In this document: positions 7,712 to 11,943 of the stretch, piece after piece
Layout of the letters: each line of letters opens with the position of its first letter
How positions within the stretch are numbered: position 1 is the first letter of the stretch
Source of the DNA: Stramenopiles sp. TOSAG23-6
Lineage: Eukaryota; Sar
Assembly: GCA_900128565.1 (NCBI GenBank)
Contig: LT636228.1
Location: 1-11,943 of the forward strand
Direction of reading: 5' to 3'
DNA: 11,943 nt
Position numbers and translations under genes: made by a program
The notes under the pieces: model-generated
Database searches by the model: none
What the model saw: only the letters and a program-made list of their open reading frames with translations
What the model was told of the DNA's origin: nothing

Positions 7712-9551
7712 ATGTGGTATGTTTTCCGAGTACATCTCATCATATTTGCACTAGTTTATACGTGCATTGCGAATGCTCTTGACAACGGTCTAGCACGCAC
7801 ACCACCACAAGGGTGGAGCACTTGGAACACTTTCGGTTGTGACATCAGTGAGAAGCTATTGTTGGAAGTGGCAGACGCCATAAAAAAACGAGGCATGTTG
7901 GACATGGGCTATGACCTACTCAACATCGATGACTGTTGGGCTTCCAAGACGCGTGATGCTGTAACTGGTCGCATGGTCGCTGATCCTGTACGCTTTCCAA
8001 GTGGTATGGGAGGGCTTGTAAAAAACTTGCATGCCAAAGGTTTTCGAGTTGGGCTTTATACAGACGTCGGTTCGAAAACTTGTGCTGGTTACCCCGGAAG
8101 TGGTCCTTATGGAGGTAAACATCGCTTGAGATCCCGTAATCAACAATACGCAGAAAATGCTACAACAGCAAGCGAAGAAAATGTGATGACCAAAAAAGAG
8201 AACAATTTTATACTGGACGCCAAAACATTTGCAGATTGGGAAATTGACTATCTAAAAATAGATAGGTGCTATGAAACTTCACAAGAAAAAAATGAACCTT
8301 GGGAGTTCTATACCAATTTTTCAGCTGCACTTAATGCCACGGGACGACCTATCGAAGTCTCAATATGCAACTGGGGCTTCAAGAAACCATGGACGTGTAC
8401 GTTTTTTTCATCATGAATTTCAAATTTATTTTATTTTTTTCAAAAAATTTGTACATTACAATTTTTTTTTTAAATATTTTTTCACAATACATGGGCAAGT
8501 AATATCGGAAATCTTTGGCGGACAACCACTGATATATTTCCAAGCTATCAGCGTGTAATTACTGTGTTAGATGAACAGGTACAACTTGCACCATTCGCAG
8601 GTCCTGGTCATTGGAATGATCCAGATATGTACATTTCCTTCATTCAGGTCCAAATTTCAATTTCGAATTTTTTTTTTGTACTAAATTCTGTACCTAACGA
8701 ATTTTTCTAATTTGTTTTTTCAAAATACATGCTCGAGGTTGGTGTAAAAGGAAATGTAATGAACTATAAATATATGCCAAGCACTGAACTCACAATTTCA
8801 GAATCTTCGCTTCACTTTTCGATATATGTTTTCATCATGGATTTAAATTTTTTTTTTTTGGCACGAAATTTTATACCTAACAAAATGTCAATTTTTAAAA
8901 ATATTTTTCCAAAATACATGTGGGGTATGCTTGCAGCTCCACTCATCGCAGGTGCTGATATTCGCACAGTTTCGGATGACTTTTTGAAAATTCTCACAAA
9001 TGCTGAAATAATTCATACAATCAATCAAGATCCACTAGGTATACAAGCAACACGAGTGTACTTTTTCAACACGAATTTTTATTTTTTTATTTTTTTTTCA
9101 TAGAAAATTTTGTAAGTAACGATATTTTTATTTTTTTAAATTTTCACAAAACATATCTCAAACGAAATCAGGAAGATTCGTACCTGCCATACTTATACCT
9201 GAGGAATTCATGGGCCATGCATCTTTCTGTTATGGAACATGTAAACGAATAGAAGTATGGGTTAAACCTCTTGTAAATGGACGAGCTGCCGTGGCATTAC
9301 TCAATGTTGGAGATCAGTTTACAGATAAAAGTAAAGACTTCAAGGCTGAGAACGTGTCTATTTCAGTAAGTGACATCATTGGTCTTTCGCCATCAGATGC
9401 TCCATTTTGTGTACATGATGCGTTACGTCACATTGATACTGATGAAAGGCTGACTATGAATTCAGTACTTTTGCGAAAACAAATACCTGTACATTCACAT
9501 GAGCTTTTATTGGTTGAATCATGTACTATACAAGAAGAGGTAATTAGATAA
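7712..9551 (+). CDS. secreted alpha-galactosidase, glycoside hydrolase family 27
   Basis: Exons 7712-8396, 8493-8628, 8731-8823, 8920-9057 and 9155-9551 total 1449 nt (482 aa, stop TAA). The enzyme releases terminal alpha-galactose from oligosaccharides or glycolipids. Residues 1-22 form a signal peptide, and the mature protein begins LDNGLARTPPQGWSTWNTF, the classic GH27 N-terminus. NIDDCW (D73, D74) contacts the sugar. YLKID carries the nucleophile D184. WASNIGNLWRTTTDI carries the acid/base D242 (equivalent to human GLA D231). WNDPDMLEVG is the substrate-binding loop. HFSMWGMLAAPLIAGADIR and INQDPLGIQ close the barrel, and a beta domain (VWVKPLVNGRAAVALLNVG) follows. It has an insert of about 30 residues (~134-168) absent from typical members. 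Several of these motifs are interrupted by introns, and only the non-AG joins restore them. The protein is likely vacuolar/lysosomal or extracellular. The start is ATG 7712, which gives the signal peptide. Confidence 0.93.
8397..8492 (+). repeat. introner copy I in the alpha-galactosidase gene
   Basis: 96-nt intron GTACGTTTTTTTCATCATG...TTCACAATACAT with a weakened centre (AAAAAATTTGTACATTACA). Joining ACG T|GG GCA AGT gives PWTWASNIGNLWRTT, the acid/base segment of GH27. Confidence 0.93.
8629..8730 (+). repeat. introner copy J in the alpha-galactosidase gene
   Basis: 102-nt intron GTACATTTCC...CAAAATACAT with GTACCTAACGA. Joining GAT AT|G CTC GAG gives WNDPDMLEVG, a near-invariant GH27 loop. 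ATG is duplicated across the two junctions. Confidence 0.93.
8824..8919 (+). repeat. introner copy K in the alpha-galactosidase gene (AT donor)
   Basis: 96-nt intron ATATGTTTTCATCATGG...CCAAAATACAT with TATACCTAACA. Joining TCG AT|G TGG GGT gives HFSMWGMLAAPL. The 5' end aligns with GTACG/GTATG of other copies but reads ATATG. Confidence 0.88.
9058..9154 (+). repeat. introner copy L in the alpha-galactosidase gene
   Basis: 97-nt intron GTACTTTTTCAACACG...TTCACAAAACAT with GTAAGTAACGA at the branch position. Joining CGA GT|A TCT CAA gives TRVSQTKSGRFV. A downstream AG (…GGAAG) would also keep the frame and remove seven residues, so this acceptor is less certain than the others. Confidence 0.8.
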
Positions 9552-9761
9552 AAAGTTAATGTAAATAAGCACAAAAGGTAAATTTAATTTGATATAAATT
9601 GATCCTCAACCCTATTTGTTCTTTATCTTTAATTACTTCTTGTTACGATACAAAAGGTTTCATTTTGTGTTACGAGTTAACCATCGAAAATAAAGTGAAT
9701 CATATATTTTCTATTGATTTTATTTTTTATTTTCAAAGCAAACTCAAATAAAAAAGAAGTA
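9552..9761. other. convergent intergenic region with opposed poly(A) signals
   Basis: 210 AT-rich bases lie between the alpha-galactosidase stop and the Sfi1-like stop. AATAAA on the top strand at 9689-9694 would serve the galactosidase, and AATAAA on the bottom strand (9718-9723) would serve the Sfi1-like gene, so the two 3' ends may overlap. No introner copy is present. Confidence 0.5.
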
Positions 9762-11883
9762 CTACTTCCATCGTGGTTTTACCCCTACTATATTTGGTGG
9801 CCTCCAAGATTGAATAATTGATGTATCATTTGATGAACTTTGACTACGCCGTACATGAGCATTATCTATCATATTTGTTTCATCCATCAATGAAATTTGC
9901 CACCAACCACCATATAAGTCATGTTTCCTTGCTACATGTATAGATGCAGAGTCAATACCATCATACTGGGATTTTTTTCTTGTATTTCTATATAAATTTA
10001 ATAAACCTCGCGCCTGCATTAGTTGCTTGACACAAACAATTACGAGTGCTCGCAATGTAGCTCGTCTTCGAATAGATATTTCAAGAGAATGTTGTATTTC
10101 AATTATAAAATCATTCTCATTTCGTAGAGTATCATTAGAATGTACATCAAAAGAATCTACTTTTTGAGATCTCCAAACTTCTGTTTTTGATTCAATTTGA
10201 GCTAGGTTTCTGGGAGATATATATTTAGATCCACATGAAATGATCCATTTACGAAATGCAGATCCTAATTTTTCCGTATATGTGAGTATTATTAACTTCC
10301 GTGCAATATTTTGTAATCTTGCCAGTTCCGTAACTTCCAAATATAACTTTTGAAATGCTCCACTGAGCTTTTTATGACAAGCGTATCTTATCCACTTCAT
10401 TGCCTTAAGTTCTACCAGATTTACGCGAATTGTGATAGAACGCCATCGAGAAAATGAATAATGTTTTCGCGAATGTTGCATACGTCTTACACACCTTTTT
10501 GAAAGTTCCCGGGCACGTAGTAGAGTTTTCGTTGATCTTTGCCAAGTACGAAATGCATATAGTAATTGTAAGTTACACATTATTCGAACTTTACTAATGA
10601 GATGCTTTCTTACGTCTGCTTCTCTGAAAGCTACTAGCAACCAGCGCTGAAAAGCTTGACTTTTCAGCCTGTGAATCATTTGACAAAGGCAACGCCGTGT
10701 AAGTATATTTTGTTTATGCTGATGTAAAAGTTCCATGAAAACAGTTTTGCGCCACTGTTGAAAACTTTTGTTTATCTGTTTAGAGAAATATCGTTGCATC
10801 AAAAATTCTAACTTTGTTAAACCATCTTTTTTAATATTCATCATATGTTTTTTAATATATATCATATGAACAGCATTTTTCCATGTTGAGAATGCAGCAT
10901 ATACTGTGTTTGCTTGGAATCGTCGAAGAACTGTTCGTTTCACACGAAGTTTTCTATCTTTAATCAATATTGCGTACATATTCATTTCTCGGTCTTCCAC
11001 GTATTGTGAAAAAATATTTCAAAAAAAATCAAATTTTTTTTGTTAGGTACAAAATTTACTACGAAAAAAAAACTTCGAAATTGAAAAAAAAAATAAAACG
11101 TACACTTCTGCTAGCTCCGTTTGAAGTGAAGATTTCATTTTTCTCATATGATAAATAACTGCATTGTGCCATTGATGGAACCAACGACCTAAATATGCAT
11201 GGAAAATTCGAAGAATTGTTGCGTGCATCACCTTTGTTGCTAAAGTTGTGCCTCTATCATTTGCCTTTTGTATTGCAGATGTAGCTGAAGAGATATTCAC
11301 ATTATGCCGCCATTTCCAGTACGCGTAACATAAGCTATGAGTTCTCCAACGAGTAGACCAGCTATTTAATATTGTGTATACAGATTGCGTTTTTCTTTTT
11401 GATTCATTTTGTTCAAATTCCACATGAGATCTTGTTAATGAGATAAAGTATGACCATGTGCGCCAAGCTTGAAATAAACGAAAATATTTTCCATTATACG
11501 ATACTGTGTGAAATAGTCGCAATGCATCGCGTTTCTTTTTTTCTACACAAGTTGCTTTATATACTCTTGTTTTCCATTTTTTCCATGATAATTGAAGTGT
11601 TGAATATTTCCATGAAAGAATAGCCCTCTCAAACACTTTTAGTGACGTCACTACATCATTTTCATGTTTTACAACATTTTGTCCTATAGAAAAAGTGACC
11701 AAACGCCAATGATTGAATGCAAGATTCTCACGCCTTTTTAGTAATCGAAGAAGAATACCAACAACAGATTTTGTCTTCCAGGAAACTTCTCTCCTATTTT
11801 GTTCAGATTGTAGAGAAAATTCACGCCAAATTGACCAGGCTCGAGATAATGCAGTATAATTTATATATCGGAGAACTAGTGTC
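9762..11883 (-). CDS. Sfi1-like centrin-binding repeat protein (5' partial)
   Basis: Exons 11883-11104 and 10998-9762 give 671 visible residues ending at TAG 9762-9764; the 5' part lies beyond the right edge. The protein is a chain of short helical repeats spaced about 25-40 residues, each with a core like AFxxWR: AFNHWRLVTF, QLSWKKWKTRV, LFQAWRTWSYF, AYWKWRHNV, AAFSTWKNAV, SFQQWRKTVF, AFQRWLLVAF, AFRTWQRST, SFSRWRSI and AFRKWIIS. This is the Sfi1 repeat pattern (Ala...Leu-Leu...Phe-x-x-Trp-Arg/Lys). Each Sfi1 repeat forms one turn of a long helix that binds a centrin, at yeast spindle pole bodies and at centrioles or basal bodies elsewhere. At least twelve repeats are visible. The last ~130 residues lack them and are polar. 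The exon join E-V|E-D-R keeps the frame. Confidence 0.82.
10999..11103 (-). repeat. introner copy M in the Sfi1-like gene
   Basis: 105-nt intron GTACGTTTTATT...TTCACAATACGT with GTACCTAACA. Joining GAA GT|G GAA GAC gives AEVEDREMN. The terminal ACA is ACG here. Confidence 0.88.
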
Positions 11884-11943
11884 ATATATTTTGGAAAAAT
11901 ATTTCAAAAAAAAATCGTTAGGTACAAAATTTCGTACGAAAAA
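11884..11943 (-). repeat. introner copy N (3' part, cut by window edge)
   Basis: Bottom-strand 3' part of the intron before the visible Sfi1-like exon: CGTACGAAATTTTGTAC, CTAACGA, a T-rich tract and the end CCAAAATATAT. It is almost identical to copy A at the other edge. Confidence 0.85.

Noticed and set aside
8648-8737. Canonical GT-AG intron for copy J (CAG|GTCC ... CGAG|GTTGG)
   Set aside because: It keeps the frame but replaces the conserved DPDMLEVG with DPDMYISFIQVG, and it would make this copy's start differ from the other family members, which begin GTAC/GTATG.
9058-9175. Canonical GT-AG end for copy L at ...GGAAG
   Set aside because: It is in frame and possible, but the element's own end (CACAAAACAT) aligns with the other copies, so the ACAT boundary is preferred. 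Kept as a stated uncertainty.
1-11943. Ciliate-type internal eliminated sequences instead of introns
   Set aside because: All copies are sense to the gene and carry a branch-like CTAAC plus a T-rich tract towards the 3' end, and none lies between genes. TA-to-TA excision does not restore the reading frames. TGA, TAA and TAG are all used as stops.
1-11943. tRNA, rRNA, CRISPR or virus-like genes
   Set aside because: No cloverleaf, conserved rRNA segment, spaced repeat array or viral/transposase protein motif was recognised by reading; an Infernal/tRNAscan run would settle small RNAs.

Overview
AT-rich nuclear DNA of a unicellular eukaryote. The genes are split by spliceosome-like introns, stops are standard (TAA, TAG and TGA are all used), and intergenic gaps are only about 120-280 bp. 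An Sfi1-type centrin-binding protein and a WW/IQ coiled-coil protein resembling CEP164 point to a flagellated protist. A marine stramenopile or other alga-related lineage is a guess, because no marker here fixes the taxon.

Layout, with genes on strictly alternating strands: (1) 56-793 +, 3' end of an RCC1-repeat protein; (2) 3015-991 -, a Pus1/TruA-type tRNA pseudouridine synthase with two C-terminal CCHC zinc knuckles, 3 exons; (3) 3293-5698 +, a WW/IQ/coiled-coil protein with a 51-residue tandem repeat, 2 exons; (4) 7440-5821 -, an extended SDR reductase of the dihydroflavonol-reductase type, 5 exons; (5) 7712-9551 +, a secreted GH27 alpha-galactosidase, 5 exons; (6) 11883-9762 -, an Sfi1-like repeat protein, 5' partial. 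Genes 2/3 and 4/5 are divergent pairs with short shared promoter regions. Genes 1/2, 3/4 and 5/6 are convergent. No shared pathway links all six; genes 3 and 6 are both plausible basal-body or flagellar components.

The main signal is in the introns. All 14 introns (12 complete, 2 cut by the window edges) are copies of one short element, an introner family, always in the sense orientation of the host gene. Typical length is 92-105 nt, with one of 131 nt. Most share these parts: 5' end GTACG or GTATG; a T-rich arm with CAATTTCGAATTTA-like sequence; a central palindromic block near CGTACGAAATTT; a branch-point-like GTACCTAACGA; a T-rich tract; and a 3' end CACAATACA.

Exon joining was worked out from reading frame and from conserved protein motifs. 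The introns do not end in AG. In nearly all of them the last exon base N recurs after the terminal ACA, giving exonN^GTAYG...ATACAN^exon. The excised unit can therefore be written GT...ACAN or NGT...ACA. With this rule every multi-exon gene gives an uninterrupted frame, and the totals divide by three (607, 768, 399 and 482 aa for genes 2-5). A mobile intron family with non-AG 3' ends is the feature most worth following up.
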